A DNA stretch of 24,033 nt from Coemansia sp. RSA 922. Lineage: Eukaryota; Kickxellomycota; Kickxellomycetes; Kickxellales; Kickxellaceae. The position numbers and the translations under genes were made by a program. The number at the start of each line of letters is the position of its first letter. Positions within the stretch are counted from its first letter, which is position 1. The notes beneath the pieces are model-generated. The model worked only from the letters and a program-made list of their open reading frames with translations. It did not search any database and was not told the DNA's origin. Positions 8,248-19,600 of this stretch are shown in pieces. The stretch spans positions 1-24,033 of the forward strand of contig JANBQS010000263.1 of NCBI GenBank assembly GCA_027577415.1. Direction: 5' to 3'.

Positions 8248-8550
8248 CTACTGTTGAACAATGGCAAAGTAAATATTCATATCAATGCTAAATTCATCTC
8301 CGTTTCGAAGCAGTGTTCCACCCTTATTAGGGTGTCCACTATATAGCAATACAGCAAACTCTTTTGTCACCAAGTTCTTCAATCTGGTTATTACAAGAGC
8401 CCTTAAATCGAAAATAGTAGTGGTATTATCGACAGTACAATTGACCACTAGAGTATTTCCGCTTGCACATTGGTTCAAACATTTTATTTGAAAATTGTAG
8501 TTAACATGGCCTTCTGCAGTGCAACAATTGTCCATTTCTTCTAGTGTCAT
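8248..8550 (-). CDS. Short orphan protein, 100 residues, possibly ubiquitin-fold
   Basis: The frame starts MTLEEMDNCCTAEGHVNYNF and ends in a segment with alternating hydrophobic residues (TTIFDLRALVITRLKNLVTK, then EFAVLLYSG, then LLRNGDEFSIDMNIYFAIVQ). The order strand, helix, AVLLYSG strand, turn, and a final NIYFAIVQ strand resembles a ubiquitin-like fold with its helix and the LIFAG/STLHLVL-like strands. That is a guess from pattern only. There is no C-terminal Gly-Gly, so conjugation is unlikely. A TATA-like TTAAAAAG lies roughly 75 bases upstream of the ATG on the minus strand, and a poly(A)-like signal follows the stop. No signal peptide or membrane span. It could instead be an unrelated lineage-specific protein. 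Confidence 0.55.
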   Translation of the reverse strand: MTLEEMDNCCTAEGHVNYNFQIKCLNQCASGNTLVVNCTVDNTTTIFDLRALVITRLKNLVTKEFAVLLYSGHPNKGGTLLRNGDEFSIDMNIYFAIVQQ

Positions 8551-8970
8551 TTAAAATAATGTAAGTAGGTGTGTGCAGGGCAAAGAAGTGAAGGAAGAAA
8601 GAAAAAGCAAGGGCCGCTTGCTCTTCTTTTTAATGAGTGCCAGGATTTTCTTTACCCTCGTTTTTCCCGTTGATTGCGAGAGGAGGTGCTCTGACTGCAA
8701 ACATGTCAGGAGGACAGGAAAGTCCCTACTGTCACGTGTGGACTTGGGTGATCATATCAACTCCTTAAGCAGACAATCATTACCTTGATCCCTGGCATCA
8801 TCACATATTTTAATTTATTACATTATTGGCTCGATTGGAGCAGATGGTGCTCAAGTACATGGTGATAAATCAAGTTCTATCTTTTGGCCAGCACGGATCA
8901 GGCAAAGTGTTTATATCAGAGTAATTTTTAGCGGAGTAGGGTGTAGCTTGTATCAAATTCTGGAGAGCCA
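8551..8970. other. Promoter and spacer region
   Basis: Contains the presumed promoter of the 8248-8550 gene (TATA-like box near 8624-8632 read on the minus strand) and then AT-rich sequence in which I see no gene. A short plus-strand frame at 8573-8788 shows no family resemblance. Confidence 0.4.
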
Positions 8971-8977
8971 CGGTGAG

Positions 8978-8986
8978 TATTTAAGG
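8978..8986 (+). promoter_or_regulatory. TATA-like core promoter
   Basis: TATTTAAGG followed by GGCCGCGCACCAGCACTCTC, echoing the layout of the promoter at 7725. Downstream are a pyrimidine-rich leader and an AGGTAAG splice-donor-like site at 9102-9109, but no convincing open frame follows. Confidence 0.3.
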
Positions 8987-9089
8987 TAAGGCCGCGCACC
9001 AGCACTCTCCTGGCAAATATACTCTCTAACACTAATCGTTTCTATATTTCTGCTCTATTTCCTCATATTATGATACCTTGGTAAAAAAA

Positions 9090-9167
9090 AATTGATAGTC
9101 ACAGGTAAGACTATTTTACTAATGACGTTTTATTGCTATTGTTTTTAAATTGATAGTTAGAGGTAAG
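9090..9167 (+). repeat. Two-copy 20-base repeat with splice-donor-like core
   Basis: AATTGATAGTCACAGGTAAG (9090-9109) and AATTGATAGTTAGAGGTAAG (9148-9167) match at 18 of 20 bases and lie 58 bases apart. Each ends in AGGTAAG, the consensus 5' splice site. An ACTAATGA branch-site-like box lies between them near 9118. Confidence 0.55.
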
Positions 9168-9356
9168 TTTTTTGAATGGTAAGTATGCTGCAATTCATAT
9201 GGATGTCGCTGGTGGCAGTGAAAGACATCTAGTGGCGAACCATGAATATGCGAGAATTGATTTTTTTTAAATGAAATTGTATATTTTAAATTTTAGATGT
9301 TTGCGAGTAATGATTTACTGATCAAAAATATTAGACACTTTTCCGGCTTAAAGTTA

Positions 9357-9580
9357 TACAATATCCTCCATCTCCAGTGGTGGCGGCGGCGGTGTGGAGA
9401 CGGGTCAAACGTTACAGCAAGAGGAGGGTGCGGATATAACGGAGGCTGGCCATATTGGCCACATGGTGGAGTGGAGGTCCTAGCGTGCCAAAGGATGAGG
9501 GAGATGGTTGTTGGCCTGGCTGACCGAAGAAAAGGGGAATGGGTGGTGGGCCTGGCTGGCCAGATGAAAATGACAATGTA
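9357..9580 (-). pseudogene. Decayed proline/glycine-rich coding remnant
   Basis: Read on the minus strand, this GC-rich island in AT-rich DNA yields proline-rich peptides in different frames: SGQPGPPPIPLFFGQPGQQ, then after a frame change CGQYGQPPLYPHPPLAV, and finally STPPPPPLEMEDIV before a stop. Frames are interrupted, so this is either a broken low-complexity gene or compositionally biased junk. No family can be named. Confidence 0.3.
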
Positions 9581-9589
9581 TAATTAAAC

Positions 9590-9944
9590 ATTTTTTTAAA
9601 TAAAATTCAAATTTTATAAATAACAACTAGAAGGAGGGTTGAGAAAACGCTGGCAATTTATATCCTGAGAGTACTTGACTAGTGGAACATTTTCTTCAGC
9701 AAATGTCAATTTTGAATATTCCTCAAACATATCAGAAAAAGAGCATAAAATGAAGTCACGCAGGATAATTTACTTGTCAAAAACTGACTTTTAGGGACCA
9801 CAAGCATATTTAATTTCTGCACTGATATGTCATCTAAACCATGCCTCACTAGTTCTTCTGGCATATGATGTATGCACAAATGCAGTTCCAGATATTAAGT
9901 TGTCAAAAGAAACAAGATTAAAACAAGCTATTTGGGGTGGCTCG
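9590..9944. other. AT-rich spacer
   Basis: I see no gene, structured RNA or repeat in this stretch. Confidence 0.45.
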
Positions 9945-10337
9945 TCATAAGAAGTATTCTCCCTTCATCACAATTGTGCAGACCTTTTTCGCGCAGCACT
10001 TCTTTAGTACGCTCCTGACGCTTGCTGCGAGTAGATTCATGTTTTTGGGAGTTTTTTCTTTGTTTTGTTGCTCAGGATCGATGAAAGCCAGCTGATATTG
10101 CTGATTGTTCGGGTCTCCGATATGCTGTATCATGCCGAGCACCACCGAAAACGTCATGACCCCCTCACGTAGTGCTGCGCCAACCGGATGACCTTCTCCA
10201 GCCAGAGTCCTTATCTCTCCCAATATCTCTGTAGGCGATTTGGCGGTGTCTTTGAGCAAAAATCAAAGGGCATCGTGTACGCCTAGCGAGATAATTGCAG
10301 CACAGACCTTGCTGGTAGTACCACTGATCAGATCCAT
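9945..10337 (-). pseudogene. Reading frame with an in-frame TGA, unknown product
   Basis: From the ATG at 10337-10335 the minus strand reads MDLISGTTSKVCAAIISLGV, continues with HDAL, and hits TGA at 10265-10263. It then stays open for a further 105 codons or so (FLLKDTAKSPTEILGEIRTL ... VCTIVMKGEYFL) to a TGA at 9947-9945. The two parts have matching amino-acid character, as if a single codon had been lost to a stop. An intron skipping the stop would have to be about 34 bases, too short to be credible. No family is recognised; there are no signal or membrane segments. The first codons overlap the 24-base direct repeat, so the apparent start may be fortuitous. It may be a pseudogene or a shorter gene starting after the stop. 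Confidence 0.35.
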
Positions 10338-10400
10338 GTGGTAATCCGCTAGACACGATTTTCTCTCTCACTGGAGATCGACTTTTTTTCAGAAGTGCTC
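10312..10400. repeat. Dispersed repeat, copy C (left end only), with 24-base exact match to copy A
   Basis: 10312-10335 is identical over 24 bases to 3186-3209 (both start CTGGTAGTACC and end CAGATCC). A second exact block, GTAATCCGCTAG (10341-10352 versus 3219-3230), follows. Two weaker blocks, AGATCGACT and AGAAGTG (10374-10399 versus 3299-3315), follow in the same order. Both copies are on the same strand. This one lies about 230-320 bases upstream of the PRP8 start. Confidence 0.7.
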
Positions 10401-10628
10401 TCAGCGTCTACTGAGTTCAAATCGTCGCGTTCTTATATTTATATTTTTTGTTGAATTTTTTCTTGAAACCGCTACAGAACAATCGACACATTCGAAAAGG
10501 TAGGTCGCCACCCGTAGTCACAGAATGAGCAAAGGAGAAAAGCCAGCCCTTCGCTAAGCTAATTTTCAAAAAGTATACAAACATATCACTACTGTAGCCA
10601 AAAAGAAAAAAAAAACTATAAAAGGACG
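10401..10628 (+). promoter_or_regulatory. PRP8 upstream region
   Basis: About 230 bases of AT-rich sequence with T-runs and an A-run ending in ACTATAAAAGGACG directly before the PRP8 ATG. The TATA-like string lies only about 4 bases from that ATG, too close to position initiation upstream of it. It may be chance, or the true start may be a downstream Met (10644 or 10710). Confidence 0.4.
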
Positions 10629-13600
10629 ATGACTGGTTCTTCAATGAGCTCGTCACGCCGAGAGCGAGACGCGCATGGTAACCAGCAGCGTGCAGAGCCA
10701 GAGCAGTCAATGATTACTCCTCTCGATCCTCAGTTTGTACCAAGCGAACCTGCGCCGGCCGAGACGGACAAAAAGGCGCTCGAGTGGCGCAAGCTTAGCT
10801 CGCAGCGCTACGACACGAAGCGCCGCATGGGGTTTGCCGAGCAGGAAAAATGCGACATGCCGCCAGAGCACTTGCGCAAGATCATCAAGGACCACGGCGA
10901 CATGAGCGCGCGCAAGTACCGCCACGATAAGCGCGTCTACTTGGGAGCGCTCAAGTACGTGCCGCATGCCGTGCTCAAGCTGCTCGAAAACATGCCCATG
11001 CCGTGGGAGCAGGCGCGCGACGTGCCAGTGCTGTACCATGTAACTGGTGCCATCACTTTTGTTAACGAGATCCCCTGGGTTATCGAGCCCGTGTACATGG
11101 CGCAGTGGGGCTCCATGTGGATTATGATGCGTCGCGAGAAGCGCGATCGCAAACACTTTAAGCGCATGCGCTTCCCGCCATTTGACGACGAAGAGCCGCC
11201 CTTGGACTTTGGCGACAATCTGCTTGATGTCGAGCCCCTGGAAGCCATCCAGATGGAGCTCGATGAGGACGACGACGCGGCAGTCCTAGACTGGTTTTAC
11301 GACAGCAAGCCGTTGGCCGACGAAGACGAAGAGGACATTGCAAAGAGCGCGGTTGGCCGTCGCGTTAACGGCCCTTCCTATCGCAAGTGGAGGCTGGATC
11401 TGCCTGTGATGGCAAACTTGCACCGGCTTGCTAGCCAGCTGCTGTCGGACTTGATCGATCCGAATTTCTTCTATCTTTTCGACCTCAACTCGTTCATTAC
11501 GGCAAAGTGCCTGAATATGGCTATTCCGGGCGGACCCAAATTCGAGCCCATGTACCGCGATATCAACCCGGCGGACGAGGACTGGAACGAGTTTAACGAC
11601 ATCAACAAGATCATTATCCGTCAGCCAGTGCGCACCGAGTATAAGGTGGCGTTCCCGCACTTGTACAATTCACTGCCTCGCAAGGTACGCGTTGCTCCGT
11701 ACCACACACCAGCCGTGCAGTACGTGCGCCCCGACGACCCAGACCTGCCTGCGTTTTACTTTGACCCGGTAATCAACCCGATCTCCTCGCGCAGCCTCGT
11801 GTCGCAGTTCAAGGACGATGCGCGACTGGTCGAGGACGAGATCTTTGGCGACCAAGATGAGGACACCGACTTTGTGCTTCCGCTTGGCGCCTCGGCGTTC
11901 CTTGAGGATCAGCCCTTGGAGACCGAGAATACGGCTAATGGCATTGCTTTGTACTGGGCACCGCATCCCTTTAGCGCTCGCTCGGGCCGCACGCGTCGCG
12001 CAATGGACGTCCCGCTGGTTAAGGACTGGTACATGGAGCACTGTCCCCAGGGGCAGCCTGTCAAGGTGCGCGTATCGTACCAGAAGCTGCTGAAGAACTA
12101 CGTGCTGAACGCCATCCACTCCAGCCCGCCTCGTGCGCAGCGCAAAAAGTACCTGTTCCGGCAGTTCAAGGCGACTAAATTCTTTCAATCTACCGAGATC
12201 GATTGGGTTGAGGCTGGCCTGCAGGTGTGTCGACAGGGCCACAACATGCTCAACTTGCTGATCCACCGCAAGCGACTCAACTACCTGCATCTCGACTATA
12301 ACTTCAACTTGAAGCCCGTCAAGACGCTGACCACTAAGGAGCGCAAGAAGAGTCGCTTTGGCAATGCATTCCATTTGTGTGTTGCCGCGGGCACGCCAAT
12401 CAGTCTCGGCAGCGGCCTTGCTGTGCCCATTGAGCTTGTGCGTGGTGGTCAGGCGCTGCAATGCGTAGCGCCTAGTGACGACGGCGATAAGAGTGGTAGC
12501 AAGTCGATCCAGCTTTCAGGCCGCGCTGGCAGCGATGCGTTCCAAGTTCATGCATCGCCGCAGATATGCTTGCGCATTACCGGATTGGATGGGACCACGC
12601 TTGTCGTCACGCCATCCCACCCAGTGCTTGCCGTCCATGGTCACATTGGCGCTACCATTGAGGATGCCGAATACGTCCCGGCTGGGGAATTGACCAGGGA
12701 CCACTCCATTGTGTGCTCTGCCCTGTGGAGCGTCACTGACTCTCCTTCCAGCGACGCCGACTCTCAGTACCAGCTTTTGTCGTGGAACATGCAGAGCGAT
12801 CGCCAGCTCATTCTGGCATTTGCTCGCTTGCTCGGCGCCTTCCTCTCAAGCGGAGTCGCTGGCGTGAGCTCTAGCCAGCTCTGGTTCAGTCATGGCTCCG
12901 ATGCTGATCAGGCCGCGGCCGACATTGCTCTTATCTCCGGCGTGAAGGTCCTGATGCGTATTGGGTGTGGGCGAATCAACATGTCAGCACCTGGTGTACA
13001 CTTTGTGCTTGACGTGCCCGATGTTGTCAAGCAGATGTTTGCAAGTATCGAGTGCGCGCATGGCAGCCAATTCGTCTCTGCGCGCAGTGTCCCGCCAGTC
13101 ATTCGGCAGGCACCCGTGTCGGTCCAGAGAGAGTACTTGGCCGCTTGGTGGGGCGGCAGCTGTGCTGTCTCAGAGTCAGCCGAGGCTGCTCTTGGCAATG
13201 CACCTACCTCGTATGTCGCCGCTGATCCCAAATCGAACGATGTCCTGTGTGATTCGGTTCAGTGGATGCAGCGTGCTCTTCTCGAGAGCTTTGGCGTCGA
13301 GACCGCCTTTGTTGCCAACAGCAAAGTGCCGGCTGTCGATGGACACTACGCGGCAGGCTTGCGTCTGTTGCCAGACTCGTTTATGCCGTTTGTGGAAAAG
13401 GTCGGCGTGCGCTACTGCCGCCGCTTGCAAACCAGCTTTGATTTGTTGCGCCGCTGGCATGGCCATGTCAGCCAGCCCAGCACTGGCGACAGTTCGGCTA
13501 CCAAGCTTGCATTTGAGGCGTTTTCGCAGCTCGTGCGGTTGCCGTCAAAGTCGACTGCGCACATCGACAACTGGCAAGACGCGCTCGAGACAGCGGTGTT

Positions 13601-16600
13601 GATTCCTATTGTTCGAGTCGACGAGGAGGCCGAAGGGCGCCTAGTCTACGATATTTCGGTGCCTGGCCACGAGAACTTTGTCGCGGGAACTGTAGTAGTG
13701 CACAACTGCCGCGAGATTCTTCGTCTGACCAAGCTCATTGTGGATTCTCACGTCCAGTATCGCCTGGGCAACGTCGACGCCTTCCAGCTCGCCGACGGAC
13801 TGCAGTACTTGTTTGCGCATGTGGGCCAGCTGACTGGCATGTATCGCTACAAGTACCGGCTGATGCGGCAGATCCGCGCCTGCAAGGACTTGAAGCACCT
13901 GATCTACTACAGATTCAACTGCTTCCCAGAAGACCATCAGATCTTGACCGAGGATGGCTGGATGTACTTGATAGATGTTCAGAGGCACTTCGAGAGGCAC
14001 ACCAAACTGGGAATTGCCTGCTATGACGAGGGGCGCCTTGTATACCGCGATATTACCTCGGATAAGGTCACCGTGGCAGAAGAGACGCACGACCTTATCC
14101 ACATTGCCGAGAACGCTGAGGTTGCACGCAACAATATCGACCTCGTGGTAACTTCGGGACACCGCATGTGGGTCCGCACTGGTCCGTCCGCCCAAGATGA
14201 CGCGCCAGAAGGCGACTCGTTCAAAGTTATTTCGGCAGCCGAGGTGTATGAGCTCCGTCACTCTATCGGCCCTCACGCCTTGGTGCAGCTGGAGGCGAAC
14301 TGCCCACATGGTGTGGTGCAGGCCAAGCTCAGTGAATTGCCATTTTCGGCGTTGGGTCTACAATCCGATGACGAGATCTCGGCCTTCCTTGAGCTCTATG
14401 GGTACTGGCTTGGTGACCATGGCTCTCTGGACATGGGCTCTCGGACTGTAACCTTCGAATCTGCGAAGACTCGCGACTGGGACTATTTGGGCGTGCTCTT
14501 CGATCGACTTGAGCGTGTGTTGCCTTCAGTTGGAGTTGATACGGATCGGGTCGGGGATAAGTACACTGAAGTCCAAGGTCGTCGATATGTGGTCGATAAC
14601 GTGGCATGGTTCGAGTACATGGCCGCCGAGTATGGCGACAAGTGCCTATCTCCCAAGAGTGCCAAGTGGCTTTTCGAGTGGGTGCTTCGTGGATGCACCA
14701 AGGAACAGCTGAGGCTTATACTGCGTGGACTGAGTTTGGCTGATGGGGACGAGGCTTCGTCCCTGGCGAGCGGCAGTGTGGGCACGTCTTCAGTTAGGCT
14801 CAGGGATGAGCTACAGCGGGTGTGTCTGAATGCCGGGCTTAGCTGCTATTGGACCTTGTCGTATCCCAAGGGGACCAATAATGGCACCCACCAGCAAGGC
14901 CAAGCAATTATCGCTCAGCACGACCACTGGGTTGTCTCTTGGAGCGATGACGAGGCAGCGAGACCGGTGCTGACTGTTGAGAAGGAATTCAGCCAGGAGC
15001 AGCGCCACTGCAAAGTGTGGTGTGTCACAGTGCCGACTCAGCAGCAGCTGATCATTGTGCGGCGGGTGCGGCAGGTGCAAGACGGGGTCATTACATCCGC
15101 CTCGCGACCGGTCGTTATTGGAAACACTGGGCCAGTAGGAAAGGGTCCTGGAGTTGGCTTCTGGGCGCCTGGCTGGCGTGTATGGCTGTTCTTTTTGCGC
15201 GGCATTGTCCCCTTGCTCGAGCGCTGGCTGGGCAACCTGCTGGCACGCCAGTTCGAGGGCCGTAACTCCAAGGGCGTGGTAAAGTCGCTGACCAAGCAGC
15301 GCGTGGACTCGCACTACGATCTGGAGCTGCGCGCAGCTGTGATGCACGACATCCTCGATATGATGCCCGAGGGCATTCGCGGCAACAAGAGCAAGGTGAT
15401 CTTGCAGCACTTGTCGGAGGCCTGGCGGTGTCTCGCCCCCAACACTGAAGTCATCATGGCCAACGGCGCGATTGTCAAGGCGAAGGACATCACGGTTGGC
15501 AACAAGGTCCTCGGTCATGACGGCGCTGCCTTGACCGTCACGGACACTATGGTTGGCCAAGACGACGTCTACAAGGTCGCCTTCCTTCCTTTCTCATCTG
15601 CCCCCACGACGGACGAGAAGTGGACCTTTGTTGAAGACAACTTTGAGTGCAACAGCCGCCACACGCTTGTCCTCGTGTCACCCGAACTCGACGTAGTTAA
15701 CGTCTGCGACCTGGGTGAAAGCTGTACGTTCGAGGTGCATTACGCCGACCTTCTGCCCTGCAAGCCCATCGCAGGCGGTCCTACCACCGTGCTCGGTCAC
15801 ACGTCACGCACCTTCTCCTATTCCGTCGCCGGCATGTTCTCGTCTCTCACCGACGCCAAGGATGCAGCCAACAAGTTTGCAGCCGAGCTGAGGGCACGCG
15901 GATGCCTTACTTGGAATGTGGAAGCTGCGCAGTATGTCGCCTGGGCCAACATGTACCCCAAGGAAGCCGACAAGATGCGCATGTTCCGACCTCACGAACC
16001 GATTACCTTTCCCCTGGCCTCCTCTGTCGATGTCCTTGATGTCATCAAGAACACGCTTCACAAAGCCAAGCCAGGCGTCACCGAGTGCGACATCGCGTAC
16101 CTCATGGGCCTCCACATGGCCGCCGGCCACGGCACCTCGATGGAGTTCTTTGTCGGTCTTGACGAGATGACGATTGTGGACTTTTTCGAGGATATCGCGC
16201 CGAAGCTCGACCTCAACTTGTCCAAGACGCAACATGCAACCGAGAAGATGTGGATTGTCCGCCTGTCTCGCACAAACGGCATGGGGCAAGGCAATAACCT
16301 CCGCGACATCTTTGACGTCTTCGGTTATGCTAGCAAGGACTCTGTTGATGGCAATACTGTGTCCAACATCCTGAGCCAGTCGATCGCGTTCCGTCGCTCC
16401 CTCCTCGCCGGCTTTATTGACGGCGACGGCAATAAAGAGAAGTGCAAGCACTGCCTAGCCTCGTATGCCTACTCGGTCGTTCAGGGTGTCGACTCTGACT
16501 ACACCATCGGGCATGATGAGATTATCAAGCTTGTTCAGAAGGTTGCCCGTAGTCTCGGTCTCATTTGCGACCTCTACTCGTACACCAATGCTGCGTCGAC

Positions 16601-19600
16601 CGTTGCGACATCTGTGGGAACGCGTTGGTCCGCTTCGATAACTGGCGACAATGTCCATCTTATCCCATGCAGGGAGAAGCCAATCGGCCCTCACGACTGC
16701 AATGGCTCGACCTGCTATCTCGGTGTTGTCGATTTCCACATTCGCAAGCGCTCCCAGCCTGGACCTTACTGTGGTTTCACCCTCGACAAGTCGCCTCTCT
16801 TCCTTCTTGGCAACTTTGTGGTCACTCACAACTGCTACAAGGCCAACATCCCCTGGCAAGTACCAGGCATGCCCAAGCCCATCGAGAACATGATCTTGCG
16901 CTATGTAAAGTCCAAGGCCGATTGGTGGACTTCCGTGGCCCACTACAACCGCGAGCGCATCCGCCGCGGCGCGACAGTCGACAAGGCTATTGCTCGTCGC
17001 AACTGTGGACGTCTCACGCGGCTGTGGCTCAAGGCCGAGCAAGAGCGTCAGCGCAACTACCTGAAGGACGGACCCTACGTGAGCGCCGATGAGGGCGTCA
17101 CTATTTACGTAACGGCCGTACACTGGCTCGAGTCGCGCCGCTTCTCGCCTATCCCGTTCCCGCCCCTGTCGTACAAGCACGACCCCAAGCTGCTTATCTT
17201 GGCACTGGAACGCCTGCGCGAGTCGTACTCGGTCCAGGGCCACTTGAATTCGTCGCAGCGCGAAGAGTTGGGCCTCATCGAGCAGGCCTTCGATGAGCCT
17301 CACAGTGCTCTTGCTCGCATCAAGCGCCTGTTGCTCACGCAGCGTGCGTTCAAAGAGGTCGGCATCGAGTTTATGGACATGTACTCGCACTTGATCCCCG
17401 TGTTTGACATTGAGCCGCTCGAGAAGATCACCGATGCGTACCTGGACCAGTATCTGTGGTACGAGGCTGACAAGCGCCGGCTGTGGGCACCGTGGGTCAA
17501 GCCAGCCGACTCTGAGCCATCGCCATTGCTGGTCTACAAGTGGTGCCAGGGCGTTAACAACCTTGACGGAGCTTGGAACACGGCTAATGGCGAGTGCACA
17601 GTCATGCTGGAGGCCAAGCTTTCGCGCGTGTTTGAGAAGATCGACCTTACTCTGCTCAACCGGCTGTTGCGCTTGATTCTGGACCACAACTTGGCTGACT
17701 ACATGACTGCCAAGAACAACGTGGTCATCAGCTTCAAGGACATGAACCACGTCAACTCGTACGGTCTGATCCGCGGTCTACAGTTTGCGCCATTCATCTT
17801 CCAGTACTACGGCATGATTATCGACATTCTGATCCTCGGTTTGCAGCGTGCCAGCGAGATTGCTGGCGCGCCAACCATGCCTAATGACTTTTTGCAGTTC
17901 AAGGACGTCGAAACGGAGCGCAGACACCCGATCCGCATGTACATGCGGTACATTGACCGTGTCTATATGCTGCTGCGCTTTGACGACCAAGATGACTCGC
18001 GCGAGCTCATCCAGCGCTTCTTGACGGAGAACCCCGATCCGAATAACGAGAACGTTGTTGGCTACAACAACAAGCGCTGCTGGCCTCGCGACAGCCGCAT
18101 GCGACTAATGAAGCACGACGTCAACCTTGGCCGTGCCGTATTTTGGGATATCAAGAACCGCCTGCCGCGCTCACTGACGACGATTGAGTGGGACGACGAG
18201 GCGAGCTTTGTCAGCGTGTACTCGCGCGACAATCCCAACTTGCTCTTTGACATGGCTGGCTTTGAGGTGCGTATTCTGCCAAAGTGCCGCCAACTGACCG
18301 AGGGCTCGGCTGCACAAGACGGCTCGTGGGCACTTATTGACGATCGCAGCAAGGAACGCACGGCAACTGCCTTCTTGCGTGTTGACGACGCGTCGATTCA
18401 GCGGTTCAACAACCGAATCCGCCAGATCCTCATGTCATCGGGTAGCACGACGTTTACCAAGATCGCCAACAAGTTCAACACGGCGCTGATTGGCTTGATG
18501 ACGTACTATCGCGAGGCCGTAGTGCATACGCGAGAGATGCTCGATTTGCTGGTCAAGGCAGAGACCAAGATCCAGGCGCGCATCATGCTGGGCCTGAACT
18601 CCAAGGACAGCAACCGCATGCCACCCGTCATTTTCTACTGCTACGGCGCTGGCTTCCGCGTGCGCATGGCCGATGGGTCGACCAAGGCCATTGAGGACAT
18701 TTCTGTTGGCGACCAAGTTCTCGGCGCAGATGGACTGCCTCGCGACGTTGCTCACACCATGTCTGGCTCAGCGCCACTGTTCAGCGTGTCGCTAGCCAAG
18801 CCAAAGACCAAGTGCGACGATAACCACGTCCCACTGAACTACAATGCGCCTGTCGTGCGGACGGCTAGCAGCATCTCGGTGCAAAGCATTTGCTCAGGCA
18901 TCTCTAGCGACAGCATCGAATCTGCGCAAGGAGTGACTGACGCCGATGAGCTCTTGTTCAACGACTCGTTCCTTTGTAACGAGAAGCATCGGCTGGTCAT
19001 TCGCGTGTCGACCAAGTGTGAAATGCGCGAGAAGGCCTGTCGCGTGGCTCAGTCGCAGTGGTCTGATGTCGGGTCGTTCGTCGTCGAGTTTGTTACTCTC
19101 AAACTTGATGATGAGCTCGGCTTTGAGCGTCCGTATGTGGCCAAGCAGGTCTTTGAGTACAACACCAACTTCTTTGGTTTGGCCGAGAATGGTAAGGCAC
19201 TGGCGCTGAGAGAGGCCACTGCACACACAGAGAAGATGCGCGCGCTGGCTGTTAGCGCTGGCGCATCGCCTGACTGTGTGTACGTCTGGCACGACAAGCA
19301 AAAGGCAGCGTACCGGGTCATGTCGAACCGCTATCCTGAGAGCCTACCTCCTCCTTGTCGCTCGATGTGCTATGGCTGCGTGCCGGCTGCGTCGTCCAAT
19401 CTGGTGTTCAACTCGAAGGATGAAGCCCGGGCTGCAGCACAAGCCGCTAGCCCCAAGAGCGACCACATTACTTGGACTGTTGGCGTGGACGACTATCTGG
19501 AGTACGTCAGGCGTATGGACGCCCTTGGCGAAACTCCCGTGCCTTGCGTGATGGCCTACAGTGGCAAGGTCAGCACCTGGGTGCCAAGAGTTGGTACCAA

